A DNA stretch of 64,000 bases from Stutzerimonas stutzeri TS44 (GCA_000263395.1 AJXE01000012.1:56595-120594); one strand, 5' to 3'; shown: positions 43,489 to 57,243, counted from the first letter of the stretch. Notes: generated from the letters alone by a model not told the origin. Numbers and translations are program-made.

Positions 43489-43983
43489 CTAGAACGGGAT
43501 ATCGTCGTCGAAGCTGTCGTAGTCCGGCGCCGGCTGCTGCGCGGCCGGACGCTGCTGCGGCTGAGCCTGGGCGCGTGGCGCCTGTTGCTGCGGTTCACGC
43601 TGCGGGCGCGGTTGGCGCGGCGCATCGTCGGAGCTGCCGCCACGGCTGCCGAGCAGCTGCATGCTGCCGTTCATGTCGACCACAACCTCGGTGGTGTAGC
43701 GCTTGACGCCGTCCTTTTCCCACTCGCGGGTCTGCAGACGCCCCTCGATGTAGCACTGCGAGCCCTTGCGCAGGTACTCGCCGGCGATCTCGGCAACCTT
43801 GCCGAACAGCACGACGCGGTGCCACTCGGTGCGCTCCTGCAACTGGCCGGTCTGCTTGTCCTTCCAGCTGTCGGTGGTGGCCAGGGTAATGTTGGTCACC
43901 GCATTGCCGTTGGGCAGGTAGCGGGTTTCCGGATCACCGCCGACGTTGCCGATCAAGATGACTTTATTCACCCCTCTGGCCAT
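43489..43983 (-). CDS. ssb: single-stranded DNA-binding protein
   Basis: 164 residues. The N-terminal OB-fold has [19 protein letters not shown] and [18 protein letters not shown]; a Gln/Pro/Arg-rich linker follows; the acidic tip DDDIPF at the C-terminus recruits repair and replication proteins. Binds ssDNA as a tetramer. Start at MARGVNKV, with GGAG upstream. It precedes the RmlD-like gene by 11 bases; in P. aeruginosa ssb follows the MFS gene and uvrA region. Confidence 0.96.
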   Translation of the reverse strand: MARGVNKVILIGNVGGDPETRYLPNGNAVTNITLATTDSWKDKQTGQLQERTEWHRVVLFGKVAEIAGEYLRKGSQCYIEGRLQTREWEKDGVKRYTTEVVVDMNGSMQLLGSRGGSSDDAPRQPRPQREPQQQAPRAQAQPQQRPAAQQPAPDYDSFDDDIPF

Positions 43984-44132
43984 GAGGTAACTCCTTTCTG
44001 GGACGTTGATTGGATGGGTGCGCTGCAAACGCTCCTGCCGCGAGGAGCAGGCCCAATGACCGCGAATCTTACCTTACCGTCCCGGCCGCCGCACCGGCAA
44101 AAAGCACGGCTGCCGCACAGGCCGTCGCCAGG

Positions 44133-45500
44133 CTATGCGAGCAAGCGGTCGAGCGCCGCCCGATCCAGGACCAGCGCATCCACCTTGATGTAGGCGGCAG
44201 CCTCGTCGACGACGATCAGCGCATCGGTGACGCCCGGCACACCGAGCAGCCGGGTAGCCAGCTCGCCATCGGCCAGCGCGCGCGCCGACAGCGGCAGGCG
44301 CAGGCTGGTGACATACGGCGGCTCGCGCATGCCGAAGGCCACCCACAGCCACAGCGCGCAGAGCACGGCGCAGCCGATGAACACCAGCGCCAGGCCGCCC
44401 TGCTGATACAGCCAGCCGCCGAGAATGCCGCCGACGCCGGCGCCGAGGAACTGGCTGGTCGAGTACACGCCCATCGCCGTGCCCTTGCCACCCGCCGGCG
44501 CGACCTTGCTGATCAGCGACGGTAGCGACGCCTCGAGCAGATTGAACGCGGTGAAGAACGCCACCATGCCGATCACCAGCAGCCACAGCCCGCTGCCGAA
44601 CAGACAGAAATACAGCTCGCAGGCCAGCAGCGCACTCACCGCACCGAGCAACACGCGACGCATCTGGCGCTTCTTCTCGCCGTAGATGATGAACGGGATC
44701 ATGCCGACGAAGCCGACCAGCAGCGCGGTCAGGTAGACCCACCAGTGCTCGTCCTTGGGTAGTGCGCCCTGCTCCACCAGCGCCAGCGGCAAGGCGACGA
44801 AGCTGGCCATGAGGATCGCGTGCAGCACCAGGATGCCGAAGTCCAGGCGCAGCAACTCGGCATGCCGCAACGTAAGACCGAGCGCCTGGCGAGCGACGCC
44901 GGATTCGCGGTGCCGCAGATGCCCTTGTGCGCGCGGCAGGGTGGCGACGATCAGCGCACCGAGCAACGCCATGCCGGCGGTGACCCAGAACAGCCCGGCA
45001 AGTCCGAAGGCCCGCGTCAGCAGCGGACCGACCACCATCGCCACGGCGAACGACAGGCCGATGCTCATGCCGATCATCGCCATTGCCTTGGTGCGATGCT
45101 GCTCGCGGGTCAGGTCCGACAGCAGCGCCATCACCGCGGCGGAGATCGCCCCGGCGCCCTGCAGGACGCGCCCGGCAATCACGCCGCCGATCGAATCGGC
45201 GGTCGCCGCCAGCGCCGCGCCGGCCGCGAACAGCAGCAGCCCGACATAGATCACCGGCAGGCGACCGATGCGATCGGAGAGCATGCCGCAGGGAATTTGC
45301 AGCACCGCCTGGGTCAAACCATAGGCACCGATGGCCAGCCCGATCAGCGCGGGCGTCGCGCCCTCCAAGTCCATGCCGTAGGTCGCGAGCACCGGCAACA
45401 CCATGAACATGCCGAGCATACGAAACGCGAAAACCAGGGACAGCCCGGTTGCGGCACGGGTTTCACTGGCGCTCATGCGCTCGCTGTAGGGATCCTGCAT
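44133..45500 (-). CDS. YajR-like MFS transporter
   Basis: 455 residues. Twelve transmembrane helices with motif [20 protein letters not shown], and a C-terminal ~65-residue domain ([17 protein letters not shown] ... LDRLLA) like the YAM domain of E. coli YajR, a ferredoxin-like fold. Substrate unknown. Start ATG at 45500 (MQDPYSERM); a second in-frame Met eight codons in is an alternative. Divergent from uvrA and upstream of ssb on the same strand. Confidence 0.85.
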   Translation of the reverse strand: MQDPYSERMSASETRAATGLSLVFAFRMLGMFMVLPVLATYGMDLEGATPALIGLAIGAYGLTQAVLQIPCGMLSDRIGRLPVIYVGLLLFAAGAALAATADSIGGVIAGRVLQGAGAISAAVMALLSDLTREQHRTKAMAMIGMSIGLSFAVAMVVGPLLTRAFGLAGLFWVTAGMALLGALIVATLPRAQGHLRHRESGVARQALGLTLRHAELLRLDFGILVLHAILMASFVALPLALVEQGALPKDEHWWVYLTALLVGFVGMIPFIIYGEKKRQMRRVLLGAVSALLACELYFCLFGSGLWLLVIGMVAFFTAFNLLEASLPSLISKVAPAGGKGTAMGVYSTSQFLGAGVGGILGGWLYQQGGLALVFIGCAVLCALWLWVAFGMREPPYVTSLRLPLSARALADGELATRLLGVPGVTDALIVVDEAAAYIKVDALVLDRAALDRLLA

Positions 45501-45630
45501 GAAGGGTCTCGCTTGAATGAACCGGGCGGCGATTCTAGCAGCCATCTTCCTGCCAGGCACGGGCGCGCGCTGTTGCCGCAATCCGGCCGGCCTTATACTT
45601 CCGTGTTTCCGCCCGCCACGCGAGGCTGCT

Positions 45631-48474
<2,844 letters not shown>

Positions 48475-48487
48475 CGCTGCTCGGCAC

Positions 48488-48523
48488 ACAAAAAAGCCCG
48501 CAGCATGCTGCGGGTTTTTTTGT
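48488..48523. terminator. bidirectional terminator between uvrA and katA
   Basis: An 11-base palindromic stem GCCCGCAGCATGCTGCGGG flanked by A6 on the left and T7 on the right. It terminates uvrA (plus) and katA (minus). Confidence 0.9.
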
Positions 48524-48534
48524 GCCTCGTCGCT

Positions 48535-49995
48535 TCAGGCCAGCGCCTCCGCCAGCGGCAGGTCCACAGCCTTGGCGATACCCGCACCATAGGCCGGATC
48601 GGCCAGGTAGCAATGCTTGATGTGGCGCAGCTTGATATGCCGCTCCACGCCCTGCATCGCCCGGGCGGTGTTCTCGAACAGACGCTGTTGCTCATCGGCC
48701 TTCATCAGTCGGAACAGATCCCCCGGCTGCGTGAAGTAATCGGCGTCGTCCGCACGGTAGTCGTAGCGATCGGCCGCTCCATCCAGCGCCAGCGGCGGCT
48801 CGCTGAAGTCCGGCTGCTGCTGCCATTCGCCATAGGTGTTGGGCTCGTAGTGCAGCCGGCCACCGTGGTTGCCATCCACGCGCATGGCACCATCGCGGTG
48901 ATAGCTGTGCACCGGGCAACGCGGCGCGTTCACCGGAATCTGGTGATGATTAACCCCCAGCCGGTAGCGCTGCGCATCACCGTAGGAGAACAGACGGCCC
49001 TGCAGCATGCGATCCGGTGAGAAGCTGATGCCGGGCACCACGTTGGCCGGCGTGAAGGCCGCCTGCTCGACATCCTGGAAATAGTTGTCCGGGTTGCGGT
49101 TGAGCTCGTAGTAGCCCACCTCGATCAGCGGATAGTCCTTCTTCGACCAGACCTTGGTCAGGTCGAACGGATGGAAGCGATAAGACGCCGCCTCGGCCTC
49201 CGGCATGATCTGCACGTACATGGTCCAGCGTGGATATTCGCCGCGCTCGATTGCCTCGAACAGGTCACGCTGCGAGCTTTCGCGATCATTGGCCACGATC
49301 GCCGCCGCCTCGGCATCGGTCAGGTTCTTGATGCCCTGCTGGGTCTTGAAGTGGAACTTGACCCAGTAGCGCTGGTTGTCGGCGCTGATGAAGCTGTAGG
49401 TATGCGAGCCAAAGCCATGCATATGTCGATAGCCGGCCGGAATGCCGCGGTCGCCCATGACATAAGTGATCTGATGCAGCGCTTCGGGCAGCCCGGTCCA
49501 GAAATCCCAGTTGTTGTTCGCACTGCGCATGTTGGTGCGCGGATCACGCTTGACCGCATGGTTGAGGTCGGGGAATTTCAGTGGGTCGCGGAAGAAGAAC
49601 ACCGGGGTGTTGTTGCCAACCATGTCCCAGTTGCCCTGCTCGGTATAGAACTTCAGCGCATAGCCGCGGATATCACGCTCGGCATCGGCGGCGCCACGCT
49701 CGCCGGCCACGGTGGAGAAACGGGCGAACAGCGGCGTGCGCTTGCCGATTTCCGAGAAGATGGCGGCCTTGGTGTAGCGCGTGATGTCATGGGTCACCAC
49801 GAACTCGCCGAAAGCACCTGAGCCCTTGGCGTGCATGCGCCGCTCGGGAATCACTTCACGATCGAAGTGCGCGAGCTTTTCCAGGAACCAGACATCCTGC
49901 AGGAGCATCGGTCCACGGCGCCCGGCAGTCAGCGAGTTCTGGTTATCCCACACCGGGGCACCGGCAACGGTCGTCAATTTGGCTTTATCAGTCAT
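48535..49995 (-). CDS. katA: monofunctional haem catalase
   Basis: 486 residues. Clade 3-type small-subunit catalase: [13 protein letters not shown] has the distal His, [13 protein letters not shown] and [12 protein letters not shown] follow, and the proximal Tyr is in [14 protein letters not shown]. It destroys hydrogen peroxide in the cytosol. Start at [14 protein letters not shown] with AAGGAG upstream; a 23-residue extension lacks family similarity. It lies downstream of rplQ, as in P. aeruginosa, but without bfrA beside it. Confidence 0.95.
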   Translation of the reverse strand: MTDKAKLTTVAGAPVWDNQNSLTAGRRGPMLLQDVWFLEKLAHFDREVIPERRMHAKGSGAFGEFVVTHDITRYTKAAIFSEIGKRTPLFARFSTVAGERGAADAERDIRGYALKFYTEQGNWDMVGNNTPVFFFRDPLKFPDLNHAVKRDPRTNMRSANNNWDFWTGLPEALHQITYVMGDRGIPAGYRHMHGFGSHTYSFISADNQRYWVKFHFKTQQGIKNLTDAEAAAIVANDRESSQRDLFEAIERGEYPRWTMYVQIMPEAEAASYRFHPFDLTKVWSKKDYPLIEVGYYELNRNPDNYFQDVEQAAFTPANVVPGISFSPDRMLQGRLFSYGDAQRYRLGVNHHQIPVNAPRCPVHSYHRDGAMRVDGNHGGRLHYEPNTYGEWQQQPDFSEPPLALDGAADRYDYRADDADYFTQPGDLFRLMKADEQQRLFENTARAMQGVERHIKLRHIKHCYLADPAYGAGIAKAVDLPLAEALA

Positions 49996-50131
49996 GGCTG
50001 CATCTCCTTGGCGGATTTCAAACATCCAGAAGCGGTATAGCACCGGCTGGTTGAAATCCATCATAGGGAGCCTGCGAAACGTCGACTAATGATGAAGGTC
50101 AACGCGCCCGATAGAGCAAATCTTTCAGACA

Positions 50132-50166
50132 TAAAAAAACCGAGCCCAAGGGCTCGGTTTCTTTGT
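50132..50166. terminator. terminator after rplQ
   Basis: Stem ACCGAGCC-CAAG-GGCTCGGT (50139-50158) with A-run on the left and TTTCTTTGT on the right. Read on the minus strand it follows rplQ and ends the alpha operon; it also insulates katA. Confidence 0.9.
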
Positions 50167-50178
50167 AACACCGCAGCG

Positions 50179-50565
50179 TTACTCGGCAGCTTCGACCTCA
50201 CCGGCGACCGGACGGTCAACCAGCTCGACGTAAGCCATCGGTGCGTTGTCACCAGCACGGAAACCGCACTTGAGGATACGCAGGTAGCCGCCCTGACGGG
50301 TGGCGTAGCGCTTGCCCAGATCGTTGAACAGCTTGCCTACGGCAGCCTTCGAGCGGGTACGGTCGAAAGCCAGGCGACGGTTGGCGACGCTATCTTCCTT
50401 GGCCAGGGTGATCAGCGGTTCGGCAACGCGACGCAGTTCCTTGGCCTTGGGCAGGGTGGTCTTGATCAGTTCGTGCTCGAACAACGACACCGCCATGTTT
50501 TGGAACATGGCCTTGCGGTGTGCGCTGGTGCGGCTCAGGTGACGGCCACTTTTACGATGACGCAT
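50179..50565 (-). CDS. rplQ: 50S ribosomal protein L17
   Basis: 128 residues, starting [20 protein letters not shown], the conserved L17 opening. L17 binds 23S rRNA near the polypeptide exit. Last gene of the alpha operon (rpsM-rpsK-rpsD-rpoA-rplQ) and followed by a terminator. Basic throughout with an acidic Glu-rich tail (VEAAE). Confidence 0.97.
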   Translation of the reverse strand: MRHRKSGRHLSRTSAHRKAMFQNMAVSLFEHELIKTTLPKAKELRRVAEPLITLAKEDSVANRRLAFDRTRSKAAVGKLFNDLGKRYATRQGGYLRILKCGFRAGDNAPMAYVELVDRPVAGEVEAAE

Positions 50566-50610
50566 GATTGAAATTCCTTACCAAACGTTCAGTTCGGTTA
50601 CTGGGGGCGA

Positions 50611-51612
50611 TCAGGCAGTGGCCTTATCGTCCTTCTTGAGACTTGCCGGCGGCCAGTTGTCCAGACGCATACCGAGGGACAAACCACGCGAAGCCAGAAC
50701 GTCCTTGATCTCGGTCAGGGACTTCTTGCCCAGGTTCGGCGTTTTCAACAGCTCTACTTCGGTGCGCTGAATCAGATCACCAATGTAGTAGATGTTTTCC
50801 GCCTTCAGGCAGTTGGCCGAACGTACGGTCAGCTCCAGGTCATCAACCGGACGCAACAGGATCGGATCGATCTCGTCTTCCTGCTCGACGACTACCGGCT
50901 CGCTGTCGCCCTTCAGGTCGACGAACGCAGCCAGCTGCTGCTGCAGGATGGTCGCTGCACGACGGATCGCCTCTTCGGGATCCAGGGTGCCGTTGGTTTC
51001 CAGGTCGATGACCAGCTTGTCCAGATTGGTGCGCTGCTCGACACGCGCGTTCTCGACCACATAAGCCACGCGACGCACCGGGCTGAAGGTCGCGTCGAGC
51101 TGCAGACGGCCGATGCTCCGGCTTTCGTCTTCATCGCTCTGACGCGCATCAGCCGGCTCGTAACCACGGCCGCGAGCGACCTTGAGCTTCATGTTGATCG
51201 AGCCGTTGGCCGCCAGGTTGGCGATCAGGTGATCGCCATTGACGATTTCGACATCGTGATCCAGCTGGATATCGGCAGCGGTCACAGCGCCCGCGCCCTT
51301 CTTCACCAGGCTCAAGGTCACTTCATCACGGCCGTGCAGCTTGATGGCGATACCTTTGAGGTTGAGCAGGATTTCGATGACATCTTCCTGCACGCCCTCG
51401 ATGGCGCTGTACTCGTGGAGCACACCGTCGATCTCGGCCTCAACCACAGCACAGCCGGGCATGGAGGACAACAGAATACGACGCAGCGCGTTGCCCAGGG
51501 TGTGGCCAAAACCACGCTCGAGGGGCTCGAGAGTGATCTTGGCACGGGTCGGACTGACCACCTGCACATCGATATGGCGGGGGGTCAGGAACTCATTTAC
51601 CGAACTCTGCAT
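50611..51612 (-). CDS. rpoA: RNA polymerase alpha subunit
   Basis: 333 residues. The N-terminal domain ([19 protein letters not shown]) dimerises and assembles polymerase; a flexible linker leads to the C-terminal domain ([32 protein letters not shown]), which binds UP elements and activators. Full length with no unusual changes. Sits between rpsD and rplQ, so it is made from the alpha operon promoter near 53.1 kb. Confidence 0.98.
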   Translation of the reverse strand: MQSSVNEFLTPRHIDVQVVSPTRAKITLEPLERGFGHTLGNALRRILLSSMPGCAVVEAEIDGVLHEYSAIEGVQEDVIEILLNLKGIAIKLHGRDEVTLSLVKKGAGAVTAADIQLDHDVEIVNGDHLIANLAANGSINMKLKVARGRGYEPADARQSDEDESRSIGRLQLDATFSPVRRVAYVVENARVEQRTNLDKLVIDLETNGTLDPEEAIRRAATILQQQLAAFVDLKGDSEPVVVEQEDEIDPILLRPVDDLELTVRSANCLKAENIYYIGDLIQRTEVELLKTPNLGKKSLTEIKDVLASRGLSLGMRLDNWPPASLKKDDKATA

Positions 51613-51634
51613 GGATACACCTATTTTCTAGCCC

Positions 51635-52255
51635 TTACTTGGAGTAGAGCTCGACAATCAGGTTTTCATTGATGTCGGCGGACAGATCGCTGCGAGCCGG
51701 AACACTCTTGAAAATACCGGATTTCTTGTCGGCATCTACTTCGACCCATTCAACGCGACCGCGCTGAGCGCACAGTTCGAGGGCCTGGGCGATACGCAGC
51801 TGATTACGGCACTTCTCGCGAACGGCAACCACGTCACCAGCCTTGACCTGATACGACGGGATGTTCACGGTCTGACCGTTGACGCTGATCGACTTGTGCG
51901 AAACCAGCTGACGCGATTCGGCACGAGTGGAACCGAAGCCCATGCGGTACACGACGTTGTCCAGACGGCATTCGAGCAGCTGCAGCAGGTTTTCGCCGGT
52001 CGCGCCCTTACGGCTGGCCGCTTCCTTGTAGTAACCGCTGAACTGGCGCTCAAGCACGCCGTAAATGCGACGGACTTTCTGCTTTTCGCGCAGCTGGGTA
52101 CCGTAGTCGGACAGACGGCCACGACGCTGACCGTGAACGCCCGGCGGGGTTTCGATGTTGCACTTGGATTCGAGCGCGCGCGCACCACTCTTCAGGAAGA
52201 GATCGGTGCCTTCACGACGAGACAGTTTGCACTTGGGACCAATATAACGAGCCAT
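51635..52255 (-). CDS. rpsD: 30S ribosomal protein S4
   Basis: 206 residues. [18 protein letters not shown] and the S4 RNA-binding domain ([38 protein letters not shown]). S4 nucleates 30S assembly and, in E. coli, represses its own operon by binding the rpsM leader. The gap before rpsM here is examined in the alpha promoter entry. 22 bases upstream of rpoA. Confidence 0.98.
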   Translation of the reverse strand: MARYIGPKCKLSRREGTDLFLKSGARALESKCNIETPPGVHGQRRGRLSDYGTQLREKQKVRRIYGVLERQFSGYYKEAASRKGATGENLLQLLECRLDNVVYRMGFGSTRAESRQLVSHKSISVNGQTVNIPSYQVKAGDVVAVREKCRNQLRIAQALELCAQRGRVEWVEVDADKKSGIFKSVPARSDLSADINENLIVELYSK

Positions 52256-52272
52256 TTTTCACTGTCTCCTGA

Positions 52273-52662
52273 TTACACGCGGCGCTTCTTCGGCGGACGG
52301 CACCCGTTGTGCGGGATCGGCGTCACGTCGGTGATGCTGGCGATTTTATAGCCACATGCGTTCAAAGCACGCACAGCGGATTCGCGACCCGGACCTGGAC
52401 CCTTGACGTTGACGTCGAGGTTCTTCAGGCCGTACTCCAGCGCGGCCTGACCAGCGCGCTCTGCAGCGATCTGGGCAGCGAACGGAGTGCTCTTGCGCGA
52501 GCCACGGAAACCGGAACCACCCGAAGTAGCCCAGGACAATGCGTTGCCCTGGCGATCGGTGATGGTCACGATGGTGTTGTTGAAAGATGCGTGGATGTGG
52601 GCGATGCCATCAACCACCGTCTTTTTGACTTTCTTACGAGGACGAGCAGCAGGTTTTGCCAT
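52273..52662 (-). CDS. rpsK: 30S ribosomal protein S11
   Basis: 129 residues. [20 protein letters not shown] and [14 protein letters not shown] are S11 signatures; the C-terminus [11 protein letters not shown] is basic. Located on the 30S platform, near the mRNA exit. Usual place between rpsM and rpsD. Confidence 0.98.
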
Positions 52663-52680
52663 GACTAAATTCCTACGCGA

Positions 52681-53037
52681 TTACTTGCGGATCGGCTTAC
52701 GCGGGCCCTTACGGGTACGCGCGTTGGTCTTGGTACGCTGACCGCGAACCGGCAGACCACGACGATGACGCAGGCCGCGATAGCAACCCAGGTCCATCAA
52801 GCGCTTGATTTTCATGTTGACTTCGCGACGCAGGTCGCCCTCAACGATGAACTTGCCGACTTCGCCACGCAGCAGTTCGACCTGCTCGTCGGAGAGATCC
52901 TTGATCTTTGCTGCCGGATTCACGCCGGTAGCGGCACAGATTTCCTGCGCGCGGGTGCGACCAACACCGTAGATGTAGGTCAGCGAGATAACAGTGTGTT
53001 TGTTATCCGGAATGTTGACGCCTGCAATACGGGCCAT
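52681..53037 (-). CDS. rpsM: 30S ribosomal protein S13
   Basis: 118 residues. [21 protein letters not shown] opening and [20 protein letters not shown] tail, which touches P-site tRNA. First gene of the alpha operon. A terminator and promoter lie just upstream (53.1 kb), separating it from rpmJ. Confidence 0.98.
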   Translation of the reverse strand: MARIAGVNIPDNKHTVISLTYIYGVGRTRAQEICAATGVNPAAKIKDLSDEQVELLRGEVGKFIVEGDLRREVNMKIKRLMDLGCYRGLRHRRGLPVRGQRTKTNARTRKGPRKPIRK

Positions 53038-53095
53038 TCAGTGAAACTCCAATTGACAGCTACCTACGCCCCGGAAGCCAAGAAAAGGGCGCGAG

Positions 53096-53124
53096 ATATT
53101 AACGCTGTAAAAACAAATATTCAA
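53096..53124 (-). promoter_or_regulatory. alpha operon promoter before rpsM
   Basis: On the minus strand TTGAAT (53124-53119) and TAATAT (53101-53096) are separated by 17 bases. The ATG of rpsM is about 59 bases downstream. The -35 sits at the edge of the terminator stem that ends the spc operon. Confidence 0.75.
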
Positions 53125-53150
53125 CCCGGCAGCACACTAGCTGCCGGGTT
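53113..53150 (-). terminator. terminator after rpmJ
   Basis: Perfect 11-bp stem AACCCGGCAGC/GCTGCCGGGTT (53123-53150) with a 6-base loop. On the minus strand it is followed by GAATATTTGTTTTT. It ends the spc transcript before the alpha operon promoter. Confidence 0.85.
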
Positions 53151-53167
53151 ATCACGCTTCTACACAA

Positions 53168-53284
53168 TCAGCCTTGGCGCTGTTTGTGACGCGGCTCCGC
53201 ACTGCAGATCACGCGCACGACACCGTCGCGGCGGATAATCTTGCAGTTGCGGCACAGCTTCTTCACCGATGCACGAACTTTCAT
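53168..53284 (-). CDS. rpmJ: 50S ribosomal protein L36, zinc-binding form
   Basis: 38 residues: starts [15 protein letters not shown] and ends with RHKQRQG. Cys11, Cys14, Cys27 and His33 form the zinc site, so this is the C+ (zinc-requiring) paralogue. Start ATG at 53284, stop at 53168. It lies after secY as in other Pseudomonas spc operons. A zinc-free paralogue may exist elsewhere. Confidence 0.97.
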   Translation of the reverse strand: MKVRASVKKLCRNCKIIRRDGVVRVICSAEPRHKQRQG

Positions 53285-53313
53285 CACCAACTCCTCGAAC
53301 CTTACGAACCACT

Positions 53314-54642
53314 TCAGCGAAGCATGCCGCTGCCGTAGCTCTTCAGGTTGGCTTTCTTCATCAGGGAATCGTACTGGTGCGACATGAGATGGGATTGCAC
53401 CTGGGACATGAAGTCCATGACAACCACCACCACGATCAGCAACGAAGTCCCACCAAGGTAGAACGGAACATTTGCCGCAACCACAAGGAACTGCGGAAGC
53501 AGGCAGACCGCCGTCATGTACAGAGCGCCGAACATGGTCAGACGAGTCAGAACACCATCGATATAGCGAGCCGACTGCTCACCAGGCCGAATCCCCGGAA
53601 TAAATGCACCGGATTTCTTCAGATTCTCGGCAACGTCCTTGGGATTGAACATCAAGGCCGTATAGAAGAAGCAGAAGAAAATGATACCGGCACTGAACAG
53701 CAGGATATTCAGAGGCTGACCAGGAGCGATAGCCTGGGACAAATCGGCCAGCCAGCCCATGTTCTCGGACTGACCGAACCACTGCCCCAGCGACGCCGGG
53801 AAAAGCAGGATGCTGCTGGCGAAGATAGCCGGGATAACCCCCGCCATGTTCACCTTCAACGGCAGGTGACTGGTCTGCGCTGCAAAAACCTTGCGGCCCT
53901 GCTGACGCTTGGCGTAATGAACGGCGATACGCCGCTGACCACGCTCGATGAACACCACGAAACCGATGATTGCAACCGCCAGCAAGCCCACGGCCAGCAA
54001 GGCGATGATGTTGATGTCGCCCTGGCGCGCCGATTCGAAGGACTGACCGAGCGCACCCGGCAAGCCGGCAACGATGCCCGCGAAGATCAGCATGGAAATC
54101 CCATTGCCGACGCCCCGCTCGGTCATCTGCTCGCCGAGCCACATCATGAACATTGCACCCGCCACGAAGGTGGTGATCGCCACGAAGTAGAAGCCGAAGT
54201 CATTGCTGAACGCAACACCCTGGCCAGCCAACCCAACCGACATACCGACAGCCTGCACGATTGCCAGCACCAGCGTACCGTAACGCGTGTACTGGCTGAT
54301 CTTGCGGCGCCCAGCCTCGCCCTCTTTCTTCAACTGCTCCAGCTGCGGGCTGACCGCGGTCATGAGCTGCATGATGATCGATGCCGAAATGTACGGCATG
54401 ATCCCCAGTGCAAAGATGCTCATGCGCTCCAGCGCGCCACCGGAAAACATGTTGAACAGACTAAGGATGGTCCCCTCGTTCTGACGGAACAGTTCGGCCA
54501 GCCGGTCGGGATTGATCCCGGGCACCGGGATGTGTGCGCCAATCCGGTAGACGACGATCGCCATGAACAGAAAGCGCAGACGAGCCCAGAGTTCGGACAG
54601 CCCACCATTACTCAGCGCGGAGAGAGCACCTTGCTTAGCCAT
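53314..54642 (-). CDS. secY: protein translocase subunit SecY
   Basis: 442 residues with ten transmembrane helices. The opening ([20 protein letters not shown]), the plug region [18 protein letters not shown] and the cytoplasmic loop [16 protein letters not shown] are typical. It forms the Sec channel in the inner membrane with SecE and SecG. The ATG directly follows the rplO stop (TAAATG). Confidence 0.98.
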   Translation of the reverse strand: MAKQGALSALSNGGLSELWARLRFLFMAIVVYRIGAHIPVPGINPDRLAELFRQNEGTILSLFNMFSGGALERMSIFALGIMPYISASIIMQLMTAVSPQLEQLKKEGEAGRRKISQYTRYGTLVLAIVQAVGMSVGLAGQGVAFSNDFGFYFVAITTFVAGAMFMMWLGEQMTERGVGNGISMLIFAGIVAGLPGALGQSFESARQGDINIIALLAVGLLAVAIIGFVVFIERGQRRIAVHYAKRQQGRKVFAAQTSHLPLKVNMAGVIPAIFASSILLFPASLGQWFGQSENMGWLADLSQAIAPGQPLNILLFSAGIIFFCFFYTALMFNPKDVAENLKKSGAFIPGIRPGEQSARYIDGVLTRLTMFGALYMTAVCLLPQFLVVAANVPFYLGGTSLLIVVVVVMDFMSQVQSHLMSHQYDSLMKKANLKSYGSGMLR

Positions 54643-55077
54643 TTATTCCTCGAACTTGCCGCCAGCTGCTTCGATAGCCGCACGCGCACCCTTGGTGGCC
54701 GCGATACCCTTGAGAGTGACCGCACGACCAACCTCGCCGGACAGCATGACTTTCACCCGCTGCACGTTCTGGTTGATGATGTTGGCATCTTTCAGGCTCT
54801 GTACGGAGACGATGTCGCCTTCCACCTTGGCCAGCTCAGAGGTACGCACCTCAGCGCGATCCATGGCCTTCAGGGAAACGAAGCCGAACTTCGGCAGGCG
54901 ACGATGCAGCGGCTGCTGGCCACCCTCGAAGCCCGGAGCAATGGTACCGCCGGAGCGGGAAGTCTGACCCTTGTGGCCACGACCACCGGTCTTGCCGAGG
55001 CCGCTGCCGATACCACGGCCCGGACGCAGCTTCTCGCGACGGGCACCCGGCGCGGAACGCAGATCGTTCAGTTGCAT
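54643..55077 (-). CDS. rplO: 50S ribosomal protein L15
   Basis: 144 residues. [20 protein letters not shown] is the L15 glycine-rich signature. It binds 23S rRNA late in assembly. The next gene secY begins immediately after its stop, suggesting coupled translation. Confidence 0.98.
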   Translation of the reverse strand: MQLNDLRSAPGARREKLRPGRGIGSGLGKTGGRGHKGQTSRSGGTIAPGFEGGQQPLHRRLPKFGFVSLKAMDRAEVRTSELAKVEGDIVSVQSLKDANIINQNVQRVKVMLSGEVGRAVTLKGIAATKGARAAIEAAGGKFEE

Positions 55078-55080
55078 GAA

Positions 55081-55263
55081 TCAACCCTCCACACGGAGAA
55101 GGTAATAGGCCTTGTTGATCATGCCGCGATTCTCAGGAGTATCCTGAACCTCGACGGTGTGACCGATGCGACGCAGACCGAGACCTTTGACGCAAGCCTT
55201 GTGATTAGCCAGACGGCCATTCACGCTTTTCACCAGCGTGACTTTGACAGTAGCGTTAGCCAT
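55081..55263 (-). CDS. rpmD: 50S ribosomal protein L30
   Basis: 60 residues beginning [17 protein letters not shown], matching the L30 beta-alpha-beta fold. The longer in-frame extension upstream lies in rpsE and is not used. Three bases before rplO. Confidence 0.96.
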   Translation of the reverse strand: MANATVKVTLVKSVNGRLANHKACVKGLGLRRIGHTVEVQDTPENRGMINKAYYLLRVEG

Positions 55264-55265
55264 GG

Positions 55266-55766
55266 TTAGAGAATCTCCTCGACGCTCTTGCCCCGCTTGG
55301 CAGCAACCGATTCCGGCGACTGCATGGCCTTCAGCCCCTTGAAGGTGGCATGCACCACGTTCACCGGGTTGGTCGAGCCATAGCACTTGGCCAGAACGTT
55401 TTGCACGCCAGCGACTTCCAGAATGGCGCGCATGGCACCACCGGCGATCACACCGGTACCTTCGGATGCAGGCTGCATGTAGACCTTGGATGCGCCATGG
55501 GCGGCCTTGGTCGGGTACTGCAGCGTGGTACCGTTCAGGTCCACCTGGATCATGTTGCGGCGAGCCGCTTCCATCGCCTTCTGGATGGCGGCCGGCACTT
55601 CGCGGGACTTGCCACGACCGAAGCCAACACGCCCCTTGCCATCACCCACCACAGTCAGCGCGGTGAAGGTAAAGATGCGACCGCCCTTTACGGTTTTTGC
55701 GACGCGGTTAACTTGAACCAGCTTCTCGATGTAGCCTTCGTCGCGCTTTTGCTCGTTATTTGCCAT
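55266..55766 (-). CDS. rpsE: 30S ribosomal protein S5
   Basis: 166 residues. [20 protein letters not shown] and [20 protein letters not shown] are S5 motifs; it shapes the decoding centre and helicase activity. Classic spectinomycin-resistance site residues lie in the N-terminal loop; none appears altered by eye, though I did not align it. Two bases separate its stop from the rpmD start. Confidence 0.97.
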   Translation of the reverse strand: MANNEQKRDEGYIEKLVQVNRVAKTVKGGRIFTFTALTVVGDGKGRVGFGRGKSREVPAAIQKAMEAARRNMIQVDLNGTTLQYPTKAAHGASKVYMQPASEGTGVIAGGAMRAILEVAGVQNVLAKCYGSTNPVNVVHATFKGLKAMQSPESVAAKRGKSVEEIL

Positions 55767-55769
55767 AAC

Positions 55770-56120
55770 TTAGAACTCCAGCCCGCCTTCACGAGCAGCA
55801 TCAGCCAGTGCCTTCACACGACCGTGGTACTTGAAGCCAGAGCGGTCGAATGCCACCTGGGTGACGCCTGCGGCTTTCGCGCGCTCAGCGACCAGCTGAC
55901 CGACTTTCTTGGCAGCGTCGACGTTGCCGGTGGCTCCATCGCGCAGTTCTTTGTCCAGAGTCGAGGCGCTGGCCAGGACCTTGCCGCCGTCGGCCGAAAG
56001 GACCTGGGCGTAGATGTGCTGGGAAGAGCGGTACACACAAAGGCGTACGACCTCCAGCTCGCGCATCTTCAGGCGTGCCTTGCGAGCGCGACGCAGACGA
56101 GTTTCTTTCTTTACGCTCAT
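55770..56120 (-). CDS. rplR: 50S ribosomal protein L18
   Basis: 116 residues. The basic N-terminus ([12 protein letters not shown]) and [20 protein letters not shown] tail are L18. It binds 5S rRNA with L5 and L25. Three bases ahead of rpsE. Confidence 0.97.
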   Translation of the reverse strand: MSVKKETRLRRARKARLKMRELEVVRLCVYRSSQHIYAQVLSADGGKVLASASTLDKELRDGATGNVDAAKKVGQLVAERAKAAGVTQVAFDRSGFKYHGRVKALADAAREGGLEF

Positions 56121-56130
56121 TTGCTATGCC

Positions 56131-56664
56131 CTACTTCTTCTTAGCTTCTTTGCGACGGACCACTTCATCCGAATAACGCACGCCCTTGCCCTTGTAAGGT
56201 TCGGGACGACGGAAATCACGGATTTCAGCAGCCACCTGACCGACCAGCTGCTTGTCGACGCCCTTGATCAGGATGTCGGTCTGGCTGGGGGTTTCAGCGG
56301 TGACGCCTTGCGGCAGCTCATACTCCACCGGGTGCGAGAAGCCGAGAGCCAGGGACAGCACTTGGCCTTTGGCTTGCGCCTTGTAACCAACGCCGACCAG
56401 CTGGAGCTTACGCTCGAAGCCCTGGCTGACGCCGATGACCATGTTGTTTACCAGTGCCCGAGTGGTACCAGCCATGGCACGGTTCTGCTGATCGCCATTG
56501 CGCGCAGCAAAACGCAGCTCACCGGCCTCCTGGATTACTTCCACGGACGGGTGCACATTCAGATCGAGAGCGCCCTTGGCACCCTTCACCGAAAGCTGCT
56601 GACCGGCCATCTTTACCTCGACGCCAGCGGGCAGCTTGACGGGGTTCTTAGCAACGCGAGACAT
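56131..56664 (-). CDS. rplF: 50S ribosomal protein L6
   Basis: 177 residues with two repeated alpha-beta domains; [20 protein letters not shown] is the L6 C-terminal motif. It helps bind elongation factors near the sarcin-ricin loop. Start [15 protein letters not shown]. Confidence 0.97.
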   Translation of the reverse strand: MSRVAKNPVKLPAGVEVKMAGQQLSVKGAKGALDLNVHPSVEVIQEAGELRFAARNGDQQNRAMAGTTRALVNNMVIGVSQGFERKLQLVGVGYKAQAKGQVLSLALGFSHPVEYELPQGVTAETPSQTDILIKGVDKQLVGQVAAEIRDFRRPEPYKGKGVRYSDEVVRRKEAKKK

Positions 56665-56676
56665 GCTTATCCCCCC

Positions 56677-57069
56677 TTAGAACACAGTGCAAAGCACTTC
56701 GCCACCAACACCGGCAGCGCGGGCAGCACGATCGGTCATCACACCCTTGTTGGTGGAGACGATCGACACGCCCAGACCACCGCGCACTTTCGGCAGCTGA
56801 TCGACGGACTTGTACTGGCGCAGGCCAGGACGACTTACGCGCTTGAGTTCCTCGATGACCGGACGGCCTTCGAAGTACTTCAGCTCGATGGACAGCTGCG
56901 GCTTGGCGTCGCTGCTGACCTGGTATCCCGCGATATAGCCTTCGCCCTGGAGAACATTGGCTACAGCCACCTTCAGCGTGGAAGACGGCATGCTTACGAC
57001 GGACTTTTCGGCCATCTGGGCATTACGGATACGAGTTAGCATGTCCGCTAACGGGTCCTGCATACTCAT
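56677..57069 (-). CDS. rpsH: 30S ribosomal protein S8
   Basis: 130 residues, [18 protein letters not shown] opening and [20 protein letters not shown] tail. In E. coli S8 represses the spc operon by binding mRNA at rplE. Here rpsH follows a 183-base gap with its own promoter and a terminator for the upstream genes, so its control may differ from E. coli. Confidence 0.97.
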   Translation of the reverse strand: MSMQDPLADMLTRIRNAQMAEKSVVSMPSSTLKVAVANVLQGEGYIAGYQVSSDAKPQLSIELKYFEGRPVIEELKRVSRPGLRQYKSVDQLPKVRGGLGVSIVSTNKGVMTDRAARAAGVGGEVLCTVF

Positions 57070-57166
57070 GGGCTCTTAGCTCCTAATACAAAAAAATAAG
57101 CCTTCAACGGCTCGTGTCGCCAACGATCGAACCCCCACAAAAATGCGAGGCTCAGGCGAGCCGGGC

Positions 57167-57195
57167 ATTCTAGAGAGTTGCCAGAAACGAATCAA
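57167..57195 (-). promoter_or_regulatory. promoter upstream of rpsH, inside the spc cluster
   Basis: On the minus strand TTGATT (57195-57190) and TAGAAT (57172-57167) are exactly 17 bases apart. The predicted start near 57160 leaves a leader of about 90 bases before rpsH. The -35 overlaps one arm of a 9-bp hairpin (57192-57213). Confidence 0.72.
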
Positions 57196-57213
57196 GCCCC
57201 AATCGGGGCTTGA
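57192..57213. repeat. perfect hairpin overlapping the rpsH promoter
   Basis: TCAAGCCCC (57192-57200), AATC loop, GGGGCTTGA (57205-57213). It follows the rpsN terminator and overlaps the -35 of the rpsH promoter. Without a T-run it is not a clear terminator; an operator or second terminator stem are both possible. Confidence 0.55.
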
Positions 57214-57216
57214 TCA

Positions 57217-57243
57217 GAAAACAAACAGGACCCGAAGGTCCTG
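57217..57243 (-). terminator. terminator between rpsN and rpsH
   Basis: On the minus strand CAGGACC-TTCG-GGTCCTG (57243-57226) is a 7-bp stem capped by a UUCG tetraloop and followed by TTTGTTTTC. It lies ten bases after the rpsN stop, in the middle of what is usually one spc operon. Confidence 0.78.

Noticed and set aside
45501..45630. A LexA (SOS) box before uvrA
   Set aside because: No CTG-N10-CAG type palindrome was found in this gap by eye; only a possible -10 (TATACT).
50000..50064. Upstream in-frame extension of KatA (23 residues)
   Set aside because: The extension has no catalase similarity, while the ATG at 49995 has AAGGAG at good spacing.
53269..55269. 666-codon plus-strand frame opposite secY, rplO and rpmD
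   Set aside because: Spans three certain ribosomal/translocase genes in antisense; no motifs or ribosome site.
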